Positions 32,870 through 43,677 of a stretch of 64,000 bases of DNA are shown piece after piece. The notes under the pieces are model-generated. The model had not been told where the DNA came from. It worked only from the letters and a program-made list of their open reading frames with translations, and did not search any database. Source of the stretch: Simmondsia chinensis (Eukaryota > Streptophyta > Magnoliopsida > Caryophyllales > Simmondsiaceae); NCBI GenBank assembly GCA_018398585.1, contig JAGTTD010000011.1, positions 16,607,346-16,671,345 on the forward strand, given 5' to 3'. Position numbers and translations under genes: made by a program. The stretch's first letter is position 1. Each line of letters opens with the position of its first letter.

Positions 32870-32905
32870 TTCTTGAGGACAAGAAAGTTTTCAAGGGAAA
32901 GGGAA
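32870..32905 (+). promoter_or_regulatory. Hairpin and polypurine tract of the pol-less element
   Basis: Stem TTCTTG (32870-32875) pairs with CAAGAA (32880-32885), loop AGGA. It is followed by TTTTCAAGGGAAAGGGAA up to the LTR at 32906. Same arrangement as in the other gypsy-like elements of this window. Confidence 0.6.
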
Positions 32906-33445
32906 TGTTATGATCCGAGCTCGACGAAGTCCAGGGGGCTGCTGTAGCTGCTGTATTGATCTGTTATTGCTGTTATATTGGTGCTGCTGCTATGTTATAG
33001 GTTGTTTAGTTGATTGGGTTGTATTAGCTAGTGGATATTGTAATTAGAATAAGTTTTGATGTAATTAGTTGCATAAGTCCCTTGTTAAGTCATGTAATAA
33101 GTGAAGTCTAGAGCTTGTTAGCTGCGGTGGTCAATGCCAATCCAAAGTGGCGGCTAGTTAGTTAGTTGTTGGTTGAGTCGGTTAGTCGTTGTGTCTAGGA
33201 TCATTGTATCTCTAGATATTTTTAGTGTTAGCCATCCTAAGAGATAGTAGTATAAATATGTAGAGCTTCTCTGGAAGAGCTCATAACAACTTTGATGAAT
33301 GAAATTGATATCTTTGATATCTCTCTCTCTACTTCTCATCTCCTTTCCCTTCTTATCTCATCTAAATTCTAAATTCTCTCCTCATCTCATACTCTCACAA
33401 TCCCAACCAAGGTTAAGGTCCAAGAGTAATCTTTGAATCTTAACA
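32906..33445 (+). repeat. Middle LTR of the tandem pol-less element
   Basis: 540 bases, TGTTATGATCCGAGC...GAATCTTAACA, shared by units 1 and 2. TATA-like AGTATAAATATG near 33249. A second primer-binding site (TTGGTATCAGAGC, 33447-33459) follows at once. Confidence 0.85.
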
Positions 33446-34519
33446 ATTGGTATCAGAGCCTTGATTTGGCTTCCGAATCAAGCTCTAAAACAGGAAAAAA
33501 AATATAAAATCTGATTGATCGTGTTGCAATTAATCAACAAAAACAATTTTGATACTGATTTAGTTAAGTTTATGTGATCAAGAATTCAATTCTGAATTCT
33601 GAATTTGAAGATTGGCGGTTACTGCCTTATTGATCTGCAAATGCCTAGGAATTGCTTTGGTTGGGATTAATTTGATTGAGTTACATTGAAGAAAGTTTAA
33701 TTGATCGGTATTTGTTGAATTACATTCAACATCAAAGCTAATTCAGATTGAATTCAATAGAATTGATCAAGCATTAGCTGCTAAAGTTGAGTGCTAAAGC
33801 AAAGTATTAGTTGCTGAAGTTGAGTGCTGAGCATAATTGTTCTTGATCAAGTATTCAATTAATCTGTTGGAGAAGAAGTTAAAGTGAGCTATTGGATCAA
33901 CATTACACTTGATCATCATCAAAAGATCCAAAACAAGCTGATTTGAGGTTTATTCAGATTCTACAATTCAGTGAATGAGGTTGAGGTAACGGTTTTCTGA
34001 ACTTCAAGTTACATGTTCGATCAGAGTCTACGTTGTGGCGGATTTGTGAAATAATTCGTGTTAATAAGCATTGAAGTGGTGAGAATTCGGTTGATTCTTA
34101 AGAATTATATGTTAATGAGTTGAGATTTGGCTCGACGATAATCTGACATTGAACTGAGCCCCGAAAGTGTGAAATCTGACTTCGTCTTGAAGATTGCTTT
34201 GAGTATTGTGTTGAGGACTTGATTGCGATCTAGAATCAAGCTTAATTCAGAATTGTAAGTCTGATTATTAAAGAAAGCATCGCAGTTGGGATTTGTTCGA
34301 GTTCTCTGCGTGCGAAAATCTGCATATTAGGGTTTGTACTCAATGGTGATTGTGGAACCGATAGCAGGGCATTTTTTTGCTTGAACGAAGGAGTAGAACT
34401 TCATTAAGCAACCGACTGTTGAAGAGTTAGGAAACAAGTGTCACTCTTCTGCAATTTTCGAACTTATATTTCTGCGAACTGAGCTGTTTCAGATAGAAGC
34501 ATTGTTGTTCATTGCAAAT

Positions 34520-36147
34520 ATGGCTGGTATGGTTGATGATAGCTCTTGTCAATCTGTGATGAGTGATTGTTGGGAGAAAATAAAGCAAGAATTGAGACAA
34601 GAACGAGAGGAGTTCTGGCAGAAAATGAAACAAGCATGGGATGAAGTGCTGCAGCGAATTTTTGATAGGCAGTATTCAGCTCATCAGTTTGCAAACACCA
34701 ATCAAGATTGTGCTGGTGCCCTTGATGCAAATGAGTTCCCAGAGCTGATGGATAGCGTTGTACAACAAGAGCTCAATGTTGAGCAAAAGGAGGAAGTTGG
34801 AGTAGAATCGGTTGCCGTTGGAGACGAAGTAGACCATGTTAATGCTGAAATTGATGAACACAAGTTAGACGAACCTGAGTTTGAACAAGTTGATCGTTAT
34901 GAAAACTCTTTGCTAGAGTTAGAGTATTTTGAAGATGATGAGCTACAGCATGATTTACTTCCGGAATGGGAATATGATTTTTATGACAAGGGAATGATAA
35001 AGAAAGCAAAGAGTAAGGCGAAGAGGAACCATTTAAATGAAGCGTTGAAAAATTTTTGGGGTAAAAAGAAGTTGACAAAGTAGAAATTGAAGCAAGAGGT
35101 GGTGTTACAGCCTAGGATGCTTGTTGATCAACAAGAACTAACTCAAGATACTGATTTTACTGATGTATATGCTGGTATACAAGGGTTGGATATAGCAAAA
35201 CCTTTGCTTTCAACTGAAAAATTTGATGCTACTGCTATAATATCAATGAATACATCACCAAATCTATTGAGTATCACTCCATGGCAAGCTGGTATGCAGA
35301 ATCGAAGCACCTTCACTGCTGAACAATCTCATTCTGTTGGGAAATCAATTGTTACTGCTGTGGTACTATCTGATGCTGAACAAGGTGTGCTTTTGAGTGG
35401 AGAAAAGGTGTATTACAATACACACTCTTATGACGAGTTGCCTCTTGATCCGGGAGAAGATACTTAAGGCTATGTGAAGCTTAAAAGAGTCGATTTTCTG
35501 CTGAAAAGAAGTAATCGAACTACAAGAGTGCGTTTCAAGGTTCTCATCAAAGCTTGATTCCTATGTAAGTAATTGAATTGATGGATTTGTACACATGATG
35601 TAATGTGGAGAGACGAGTTTCTGATCAGATCCACATCAGTACAATAGATGCTTTAAATGATGTAATTGATGTTGGCAGTCCCTTTGATCCGGGAAAGGAT
35701 GAATTACAAGTGATTGGAAAAGCTAGACCTGTGGTGCCGCTGTTTGATTGTGAACAATTCAGTGCCAGTGCAAGCAATGGTGAAAAAATGGTAGTGGCTG
35801 TGGGTCATGGTGAAGTTAACATCAAACAAGCTTTGAAGAAAAGGCTTATACAGGTTGCAAGCTGCATAATTCAGATCGTGACATTGAAGTCTCAATTGTT
35901 CCGGAATTGGTGTTGCTTCGAGTCAAACACAAGCATTTCTTTGACGGGATGGTAGTTGTTGTTAGTTGGTTGAGGAATTGTGGATGGTTTGAAGAAGTGT
36001 TGGGCCTCTGGTATGACCTCACAGCTGGTGCACGAAGCCAGGTAAAGACAAGGATGATAGTACTTGAAAATTGGAACAAACAGCAACTGAAAGGTGCTGA
36101 TCAGATTCCGAACCTGAATGTGTTTGGGGTGATTTGTTGTGGTTGTT
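34520..36147 (+). pseudogene. Anonymous protein of pol-less element, unit 2, first part
   Basis: Copy of 29886-31510. Starts MAGMVDDSSCQSVMSD at 34520. A premature TAG at 35081-35083 replaces a His codon of unit 1, and TAA at 35464-35466 replaces a Gln codon. A 4-base deletion before 35568 and further shifts follow. The same coiled-coil, acidic and basic order is visible (RQEREEFWQKMKQAWDE, LELEYFEDDELQHDLLPEWE). It is cut at 36147 by the solo LTR. Confidence 0.5.
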
Positions 36148-36714
36148 TGTTATGATCCGAAAATTCAAGGCATGAACTTGAGGTGGCTGTGATGCTGTTC
36201 TGCTGCTATGCTGCTGCTGTTTGCAAGTCTGTCGTGCATGGGTGGCTGTCTTGCAGCCATGTGACTATCGTTTGGTGTCGGAAAGTTGTATTAGTTTGTT
36301 GATGTTGTATCTAGATTGAGTCTTGATGTAATTAGTGGCATAAGTCTCTTGTAAGTCATGTAATAAGTGTTCTTAAGTGCGGACTTGCTTGGGAGGTCAA
36401 TGGCCGGTCAAGGGTGGCGGCTAATTAGTTAGTTGGTGGTTAAGTCGGTTAGCTCCTTGGTCCAAATGCAATGTATCTCTAGATATTTTTCGTCTAAGCC
36501 ATCCTAGGAGGAAGTGGTATAAATAGATGGCTTTAGCTTGTATTCAATAACAATTTTGATGAATGAATTGGATGTCTTTTGATATCTCTCTCTACTTTCT
36601 CATCTCCTTTCCCTTCTTTCTCATCTAAACTCTATATTCTCTTCTCATCTCATACTCTCACTATCCCAACCAAGGTTAAGGCTCAAGAGCAATCTTTGAA
36701 ACCTTAACATTGTT
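36143..36714 (+). mobile_element. Solo LTR nested in unit 2, with TTGTT duplication
   Basis: LTR from 36148 (TGTTATGATCCGAAAA) to 36709 (AAACCTTAACA). Flanked by TTGTT at 36143-36147 and 36710-36714. The interrupted host sequence matches unit 1 near 31515 once the LTR and one TTGTT are removed. It is a diverged subfamily of the same LTR: the 5' half differs, the 3' half is shared. It shows that this family transposed into itself and then lost its internal region by LTR-LTR recombination. Confidence 0.88.
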
Positions 36715-37126
36715 CTGAATGGAAAAATTATATGCACAAGCTTCAATATTTTCTTAATGTTTGGATGGAAAAGATCAGTGCAACATTGAGGACAATTCCA
36801 GCTGAAATTAGGGTAAACATCAGTGAGGGAGTTTGGAACAGATCAGCTCTAGATTTGAGGAAGTTTACAGCTGTTCAAGAGTTCTGTTGGTTTCTCGATT
36901 TGTTATATTTGTTACTCATGTTTGAGATGGTTGACAAGAAAGCAAAGCTTGATCATTTGAGGCATGTTTGGTGGCTGGATGAGCTTGGAATTCAAGAAAG
37001 TCTTGAGGACAGGCTGGAAAGTGTGAGCTGCAGCATTAACAATGTCGATTGGAATATTTTGGGAGTTCAAGTTATGATATTGGGTCTTTGGAATTCAACA
37101 ATGGTGTATGAACTCTTAGGTTGTGT
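36715..37126 (+). pseudogene. Anonymous protein of pol-less element, unit 2, second part (truncated)
   Basis: Continues the copy of 31516-31930 with LFEMVDKKAKLDHLRHVWWL-type sequence (KAKLDHLRHVWWLDELGIQE). It stops abruptly after ATGAACTCTTAGGTTGTG at about 37126, where the 41-base array of the Tat LTR begins. Confidence 0.5.
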
Positions 37127-37806
37127 CCGAAACCCTCGGAAAAGGTGGTCCTCGGCAAGAGCAGCGTCCGGAACCCTCGGAAAAGGTGCTCCTCGGCAAG
37201 AGTGGTGTCCGGAACCCTAGGAAAAGGTGCTCCTCGCCAAAAGCGGTGTCCGGAACCCTAGGAAAAGGTGCTCCTCGCCAAAAACGGTGTCCGGAACCCT
37301 CGAAAAAGGTGCTCCTCAACAAGAGCTATGTCTGGAACCCTCGAAAAAGGTGCTCCTCGGCAAAAGCCATGTCCGGGGCCTTCGGCAAAGGAGCTTCTTG
37401 GCAAGAGCTGAGTCCGAAACCCTCGGAAAAGGTGCTCCTCGGCAAGAGTTGTGTTTGGGACCTTCGGAAAAGGTGCTCGTCGGCAAGAGTTGAGTCCGGA
37501 ACCCTAAAAAAAGGTGCTCCTCGTCAAGAGCTATGTTCGGAACCTTCTAAAAAGGAGCTTCGTGGCTGAGTCCGGGAAGAGCTCTTTAGACATCGCGTCG
37601 AATTGTCGTCTACCCGGGTCGTGATGCCATGCCACTATTATTGCATGGCGACTTCCGGAGGAGGGTCTCTAGGGATGAGATGCTTGCGGTGCCCAGGGAC
37701 CACGCGTCGATTTGTCATCACGGTGCTCGGAGGCCATGTGTCATTCCTCGTTCCGGTTTATGAGGCCACGTGTTGGATTTTTTCGGGTGCAATTTTTTGG
37801 TTCATA
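37127..37806 (-). repeat. Truncated left LTR of the Tat-like element, with 41-base array
   Basis: 37127-37580 holds about 11 units of 41 bases (GGAACCCTCGGAAAAGGTGC type). The unique part, GAAGAGCTCTTTAGAC to TTTTTTGGTTCATA, matches 62950-63187. The left part of the LTR is missing; the array abuts the pol-less tandem element directly. Confidence 0.8.
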
Positions 37807-37979
37807 GATTTAGTCCCCCGCCGATACACAAATGATTCTCTCTTCTGATTCGGTTGGTAGAGGTCTTCTCCTTTATAAGTATGAGGGCAAGTCTTGTTTT
37901 TCTCCCATCAAATGTGCTTCTCTTGTCTTCTAATATTCCTATCACATTTCCTTCTTTGCTTCTATTCTTTGATAGCACA

Positions 37980-39119
37980 ATGGGTGATTCGAAAGATGTC
38001 AGTTACGACACTTTTTCACGTCTTCCAGCCAAATCCCTTCTGCAGTTTTGAACCCTGTCTCGGTTCCATGCTGAACTGATTAGCTCTTATCGCTTTATCG
38101 AGGCCCAGGTGTGCCACTCGTTGCCTTGGTATGTTGAAGGCGTGTTGGTTCATTCTTGGAGTTATGTGGACCTAGATGGCATCTCTGTTTTTTGGGGTAC
38201 ACTAGGGACGGGGTAGGTGATCCCTCATTTTTGGGTGGAGTTCCTCTCTGGTTATCAGCGGATACTTGGATGCATAGGGCGATTGGTCCTATGGTGGGAG
38301 TTTGACCCGGTAGTGTCTCACATCTCTCTATCTTTAACTTGGCTACTCGTTTCTGGCTTCCATTGGGTTCCCTAATTGAGGGAGCTCTGGCTTCGTTGTC
38401 CCAATGTCCTATGACAGCGATCATCGGATGTCGTGGCTTGGGTGAGTTGTTCAGCTTCCGGGTGCACTTGCTGGTTTACGACTTTGCCTTGGAGACCGAC
38501 CGGGGAAGGTGGTCGAATTCCCATAAAGTTTTTGCATCAGAAAGATGACTGGGTCTTCAAAGGTGAGCTTGACGTTGAGGGTCAGAACTTGTTGTTCCAA
38601 GTTCCTGCCTGTATCGATGAATTGATCGTCTTGATGTCGGTCTGGGGTTCTTATCTCTGGGCTTGCTCCCATTTCTACTACTCGTACGTAATCCATTGGA
38701 ATACAACCACGAGCACGATGGCGTTCCTTTTCTTCCCACCGCAAGTTCACCGGAGCATCACGGAGTGTGAAGATGTGGGTCTGTTTCGCTGGGACGACCC
38801 TTTGACTGTCGGGACGCCATTATGCCTGGTCTTGGTTGGCGGCTCTTCTTTTAATGGATGCTTCGTGATCGGAGCGACTTTTCCTCACGGTTTATGTATC
38901 GGAACATCGAGTACTGGTTCCCGAGGTCTAGCGAGCTTGGCGGTTTTCGAGTGGCTGGTTTCTGCATCTCGAGCGCCGTATTTTATCATGGCTTGTAGTG
39001 GCGGGCTTTATCGTTGTCGCATGGATGGACAGAATCATGGCATGTTGGAGCTTCAGGGAGCCTACCCTTATCATGGTTTGTTTTCCTTGTTCCCATATGT
39101 GGGAACCCTTTTCCCCTAG
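37980..39119 (+). pseudogene. F-box-like gene fragment, antisense inside the Tat-like element
   Basis: The ATG at 37980 follows a T/C-rich stretch. The first frame reads TFSRLPAKSLLQF, a stop at 38049, then TLSRFHAELISSYRFIEAQ, which fits the F-box pattern LPxKSLLxF-x-SxxxxxLISSxxFI. Middle frames show FNLATRFWLPLGSL and VYDFALETDRGRW, reminiscent of the N-P-x-T-R-x-x-x-L-P and V-Y-S-L-x-T-x-x-W-R motifs of F-box-associated domains. The last frame (38433-39119) ends LFSLFPYVGTLFP, like the SYVxSLVP end of many plant F-box proteins. If correct, the product would have been a substrate adaptor of an SCF ubiquitin ligase. Several frameshifts and stops make it a pseudogene. It could be a host gene captured by the element or a Tat-specific extra ORF. 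Confidence 0.42.
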
Positions 39120-40034
39120 CTGCCGAGAGCGGCTTAGTAGTAATGTTATTTTGCTGTTTTAGTGGTTTTTATTGTTGTTATTGTGGTTGTTGTTTATGTT
39201 CCTAATGGGGGTGTATGTTATGACAGAACTTTTTAATGAATTTCTGGTTTACGGGTTCTTTTGTTATCCCGGTGTCTGTTTTTGGTTGTTATTATTGTTT
39301 ATAGTTAATTTTATTTTTATTTTATTCTTTTTATTAGGAGGGTATATTTTCTTTTCAAACCAGAGAGGCTTCTCGATTTGAGTTAGCCAGTTTTATTTCG
39401 TTTTATTGTGTGTCATTTTTCTTCGCCCTATTTGTTTTGGACTTTACAGTGTTCGTAGGAGTCGGTTGTCCAAAAAATGCCTGGCCGAGGTTGCTTTTCT
39501 TATTCGAAGATAGCTTTTCTGTTTTTCCGTTGATAGCTTTACAAGTCACCTTTTCTCTCTTCTCTTTCTCTTTTCTCTCGCTCTCCTACTGCCCCCTTTC
39601 CCCTTTTTGGCTCATTTTTGACTCACTTTACAGTCATTTGAGCTCGGGTTTTGGGTGTGCTTGGTTTTAAGGTACGTTTTCTCTTACTTTGTCTTTTTTA
39701 GAGTTGAAACGAACTCATTCTTAATGGATAGATGATGTCTTGTCCCGGGTACTTCCCTTGAGGAAGTGTTATCGAGTTCTTGGTCCCTTTTTATGGGCCT
39801 TTTTTAGAGGGGGCTTGCTTCCGAGCACATGCATGGGGTTTCCATGTAAAATTTATTATTATTTATTGTTTATTTATTTTTTTGGTTGGGATGGGGGGAG
39901 AGCAAGAGAGAGAGTGAGAGAGGGAGACTCGTTTTTAGCTTTTGCCCATTTTTGTGTTTCTTAGTTTGTTAATGGCTTCTTAGATATTGTAAGAATTAGT
40001 GTGTGTGTGTATGTGTATATATATATATATATAT
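39120..40034. other. T-rich non-coding part of the Tat-like element
   Basis: T-rich sequence after the F-box-like stretch, with a GA tract (about 39898-39925) and a GT/TA microsatellite (about 39998-40034) that borders the rearranged gypsy. No supported coding region. Confidence 0.5.
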
Positions 40035-40561
40035 TGATGCAGCGCGTGATGGGATAAAAGGGGATACGGGAAGGTTCAATGGCCTTCCCTTTGTATTTTA
40101 TTTGGAACTGAAATAAAATAGGCAAAGAGGGCTAGAATTAGCTCGCTCACACATCGAGGAGTCTAAATCTCCATAATAGAAAATAACAATTTAATCCAAA
40201 TTCAAGTCTCTCTCTAAACTAGCCTAACCTCCCTTTTTATAGATGAGGGATTTTAATTCAATTCAATTTCGAATTCAAAATAAGATAATTAAAGAGATAA
40301 TCTAAACAAGGGAAAGATATCAAATAAACGGAAAGAATCAAAACCGGCTCCTAGAATCAAGCCGTGAATCACGCAAACCTTCAACCGCGTCTGACCAGGG
40401 GTGGCGCCAAGTATTGGTCACGCCAAGAATGGTGGAGCCAAGTCAGGATGGGTTACTTCCTAGCTGGCTTGTTCCATGCAGATTCCTTGGCTTAAGCCAA
40501 GTGCCTCCGGTTTGCACCTTTCCTTCTCCTTCCGGTCTCGCCAAGGCCAAGCCATGGGATG
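40035..40561 (-). repeat. Inverted LTR of the rearranged gypsy
   Basis: Reverse complement of 41291-41817 with scattered differences. Begins TGATGCAGCGCGTGATGGG (the LTR end on the minus strand) and lacks the first ~12 bases of the LTR at its other end. Confidence 0.85.
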
Positions 40562-41034
40562 TACATACAAAAAATTCTCAGACTTACTCATATATAAGAA
40601 ATCAAGACAAATGGCGGTAAGAATAGACGCGGCCGCAGAGGAGGGGTTCTCGACCTCCAAGGACTCCCCATCTCCCCTCGTTACCGCAACATCCCCAATC
40701 CAGAGAAGGACCTCGTCCGAAATTTCCCCTCTTGGTCTTCTTATCACAAATAGTCATGAGAAAGGGGAAGACGGTGACATGCCCACTACGACCCAACTCA
40801 CCCGAATTCCAGAAAAACAAGAAAAACCCGCCTTTATCCTTGACCCGCTCTCGCAAAACACTAAATACAGTGACCCAAAAACTCACCTGAGGCGAAAAAG
40901 AAAACCGCGCCAAAGAAAGCCACATAAACTCCAAAAGTACGCCATTCAGATACTTAAATCCAAAAAGTAAAAATATTACGAAAACGGAAACGAGGCTCCA
41001 TCTCACCCCGGGACCCGCACACCAAAAAAAATAC

Positions 41035-41101
<67 letters not shown>

Positions 41102-41245
41102 TATATATAAATTTTTCTAAACCAAAAACTTAAAAAACGAAACATAAATGAATCAAAGCCCAGAACGGGGCCTAACTTGCCAGTCCATAAAAAAGCAATA
41201 ATAATATAATAAAATAAAAATGTATACATATACGTACATACATAC

Positions 41246-41278
<33 letters not shown>
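40562..41278. other. DNA between the inverted LTRs, with AAT microsatellite
   Basis: Contains an open plus-strand frame (about 40611-40970) whose product ends in a Lys/Arg-rich tail (LRRKRKPRQRKPHK). I do not recognise it. Also an AAT microsatellite (about 41036-41100) and a TACATA/TA microsatellite (about 41218-41278). This is neither normal internal sequence of the gypsy nor recognisable Tat sequence. Confidence 0.45.
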
Positions 41279-41279
<1 letters not shown>

Positions 41280-41817
41280 GGTGCAGCGAGCATCCCATGA
41301 CTTGGCCTTGGTGGGACCGGAAGGAGAAGGAAATATGCAAACCGGAGGCACTTGGCTTACCCCAAGGAATCTGCATGGAACAAGCCAGCTAGGAAGTAAC
41401 CCATCCTGACTTGGCTCCACCACTCTTGGCATGACCAATACTTGGCGCCACCCCGGGTCAGACGCGGTTGAAGGTTTGCGTGATTCACGTCTTGAATCGA
41501 GGAGCCGGTTTTGATTCTTTCCATTTATTTGGTATCTTTCCCTTGTTTAGATTATCTCTTTAATTATCTTATTTTGAATTTGAATTTGAATTGAATTAAA
41601 ATCCTTCGTCTATAAAAAGGGAGGTTAGGCTAGTTTAGAGAGAGACTTGAATTTGGATTAAATTGTTATTTTCTATTATGGAGATTTAGACTTCTCGATG
41701 TGTGAGTGAGCTAATTCTACCCCTCTTTGTCTATTTTATTTTAGTTCCAAATAAAATACAAAGGGAAGGCTGTTGAACCTTATCGTATCCCCTTTTATCC
41801 CATCATGCGTTGCATCA
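41279..41817 (+). repeat. Plus-oriented LTR of the rearranged gypsy
   Basis: 539 bases from TGGTGCAGCGAGC to GCGTTGCATCA. Has a TATA-like CTATAAAAAGG near 41610 and is followed by a tRNA-Met-type primer site (TGGTATCAGAGC, 41820-41831). Repeated TTGGCGCCA / TTGGCTCCACC words occur in it. Confidence 0.8.
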
Positions 41818-41847
41818 TCTGGTATCAGAGCTCAGTTCATTTCTAAG

Positions 41848-43158
41848 ATGGCACTGAGACGTCGAGAGACCACTGCCGTTGAAGAAGACGCTGACTGTAA
41901 CTGACTTCAGCATGTTGAGAGGAAGTGAGAGGCGATGGAAGAGCAATTCCAGCGAATCAAGCATGGTTTAATTCAAACCAGGGCTCATCCTATCTGCTCG
42001 CCAGGATCCCTACCCCAACGCCCCTTAAAACTAGGCGCTATCCAAAAAAACATAGAAGAAAGGCTAGAGCAACCTACCTTCTAGTCGACATGCACCATAG
42101 GCGAGAGAATTGCATGCCTAGCCATCGATCCCGGAAGGCGTAGCAACGCCATATCTGTAGAAGCCGTCCATAAGTTAGGGTTAAAAATGGTGGATTATCC
42201 AAGCCCTTACATTATGGTAGGAAGAGGTGAACAGGTACTTCCACGAAAACGTTGTTTGATCAATTTTTCAATTGGGAAGAAGTATCGGGAGTCGGTTTGG
42301 TGTGATGTGGTAGCCATGGACACTTACCACATGTTATAGGGGAAGCCATGGATGGACCACAGAGGCGCCTTCCACGACGAAGAAAAGAATATGTTTGCCT
42401 TCATGTTCGAGGGAGTAAAGATCATCTTGCTTCCAAAGAAGAATGAGGCACCATGTGAGACAAAAGCTGAGAATCTGGTGCCAAAAGAGCAAGCCTCAAG
42501 CACAGTTGGCTCCACCACAGAGACAAAATTTGGCTCCACCGGTGAGGCCAAACTTGGCGTCACCCCCATAGAACCCCAACTAGAAGAAGGAGCACCGATC
42601 TTTGAAGACTCTCCGTCTATTGATTGGTCTTCTCCACCAATATTTGATAGCCCTATCTATGACGAAGAGGAGGAACCCCAACCTGAAGGGGTAACCACAT
42701 ACCCAAGTGGGGAACAAAACTTGGCGGAAGACAAAGTTGGCGCCATCCAAAAACAAGCCACAAGCACAAGTGATGATCAAGACTTGGCCGAGCCAAAAGT
42801 TGGCGTCACCAATGAAGAGCACCAACTAAGAGGGAAGCGCCAAGGTGTAGGGGAACTAGCGATGAGCCAATACTTACAAGAAGCAATTCAAGGCGCCACC
42901 AATGACATGCCAAAGTTTGGCGTGATAGTTATGTTGTCGCCAACAATGAAGGAGCAAAACCGACTCAACCTCACTGTTCATGTGGACATTTGGCGCCAAT
43001 CGATGAAGTTGCTTGCTAGAAGTTACATCCGGGTAAGACTGAAAGGTGGGACGGCCGCATTGACGCCCACAAGGGATGGGACTTGGCGGAGCAAAACAGA
43101 AATGGTAAGAAGCTTGGCGGATAAGGGAACGAAGTGGAGGATAACAAGCTCCAAGTAA
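41848..43158 (+). pseudogene. Gypsy gag remnant fused to protease-like region
   Basis: Starts MALRRRETTAVEEDAD at 41848 and soon meets stops. Most of gag, including any zinc knuckle, is missing. From about 42090 the sequence reads CLAIDPGRRSNAISVEAVHK, PYIMVGRGEQVLPRKRCLI, YRESVWCDVVAMDTYHML and GKPWMDHRGAFHD. This matches the protease-like region of chromovirus-type gypsies (IDxGxxxNxVS, V-x-CDVVPMD, LLGRPW), with Asp-Pro-Gly at the active site and a stop just before GKPW (42338-42340). The frame then runs open to 43158 through a Glu/Pro/Thr-rich region containing repeated K-x-G-V/S-T words (KFGST, KLGVT, KVGVT, KFGVI). No RT follows. Confidence 0.65.
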
Positions 43159-43185
43159 CAAGGCCCACCAAGAAAACAACGCACA

Positions 43186-43222
43186 GAATTCGAGGACAAA
43201 TTCTCTCCAAGCCGGAGAGAAT
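43186..43222 (+). promoter_or_regulatory. Polypurine-end hairpin of the rearranged gypsy, first copy
   Basis: GAATTCG AGGA CAAATTC hairpin (43186-43203, one mismatch) followed by TCTCCAAGCCGGAGAGAATG. A second version is at 43678-43713 with a perfect 6-bp GAATTC stem. The two are about 490 bases apart and share GGAGAGRATGATGC after the hairpin, so the 3' end of the element is duplicated or two elements are joined. Confidence 0.5.
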
Positions 43223-43677
43223 GATGCGGAGAGTAATCCAACAATGTCGGGTCAACATCTCCATGGTCGGGGTCCAAACGGGGCAAGTTCAAGAGGAGAT
43301 GGGAGCCATGTTGGGATAGGCTTAAGCCAAGATCCGAGTCATGTTGGCATAAGCTTAAGCCAAGGATTCTACCATATGCTTGGCTTCACCATTGGAGGAA
43401 AGGAAATGTGAAGCCAATAGAAGAAAACGTCATCTTGGCTCCACCAATAACAAGCTTGATAGAACTTGGCTTCACCCTTGGTCATGCACAATTGAAGGCC
43501 TGCTTCTTGGCTCCACCAAGAGTTGGCTAGACAAGATTTTCCTAGGCAAGACGAAGCTACAGTGTGTCCGCGAATGGCGCATTGCTTGGCTACAAAATCA
43601 GAAGTTGGCGAAAAAGGGCTCAACAAGGCTGACGGGGAAGCTCCACGTAACTTGGCTGATCAAGAAGACTCCGCTCG
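43223..43677. other. Sequence between the two polypurine-type ends
   Basis: Contains repeated AAGCCAAG, TTGGCTCCACC and AACTTGGCTTCACC words like those in the LTR and in the 42.4-43.1 kb frame. No supported gene. Likely internal gypsy DNA or remains of a diverged LTR. Confidence 0.4.

Larger units (their letters stand above)
28337..37126 (+). mobile_element. Tandem array of a pol-less Ty3/gypsy-like element (LARD-type)
   Basis: Order: LTR (28337-28811), internal 1 (28812-32905), LTR (32906-33445), internal 2 (33446-37126, right end lost). Each internal region opens with a primer site TTGGTATYAGAGC (tRNA-Met type) directly after the LTR. Internal 1 ends with TCAAGGGAAAGGGAA, a polypurine tract, against the next LTR. 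Two units sharing a middle LTR are what unequal recombination between LTRs would give. Neither unit shows reverse transcriptase, integrase, protease or zinc knuckle. Each carries a long anonymous frame of about 2.9 kb with lesions. The TTGAGGACAAG hairpin before the polypurine tract points to a gypsy-type parent. The right end is fused to the Tat LTR at 37127. Confidence 0.75.

Noticed and set aside
28337..37126. Classification of the tandem element as Copia from its TTGGTATCAGAGC primer site
   Set aside because: The same tRNA-Met site is used by many gypsy elements, and the GAGGACAAG hairpin and polypurine context are gypsy-like; no pol domain exists to decide.
37123..37569. Ser/Lys/Arg-rich frames of up to ~148 codons
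   Set aside because: They are translations of the 41-base LTR array; period not a multiple of three, so the same motif appears in all frames.
37127..37580. CRISPR-like regular repeats (also 62375-62950)
   Set aside because: Units are contiguous 41-base tandem repeats without spacers, inside plant LTRs; not a CRISPR array.
40954..41438. Minus-strand frames with long Ile and Tyr runs
   Set aside because: Translations of the AAT and TA microsatellites plus LTR sequence.
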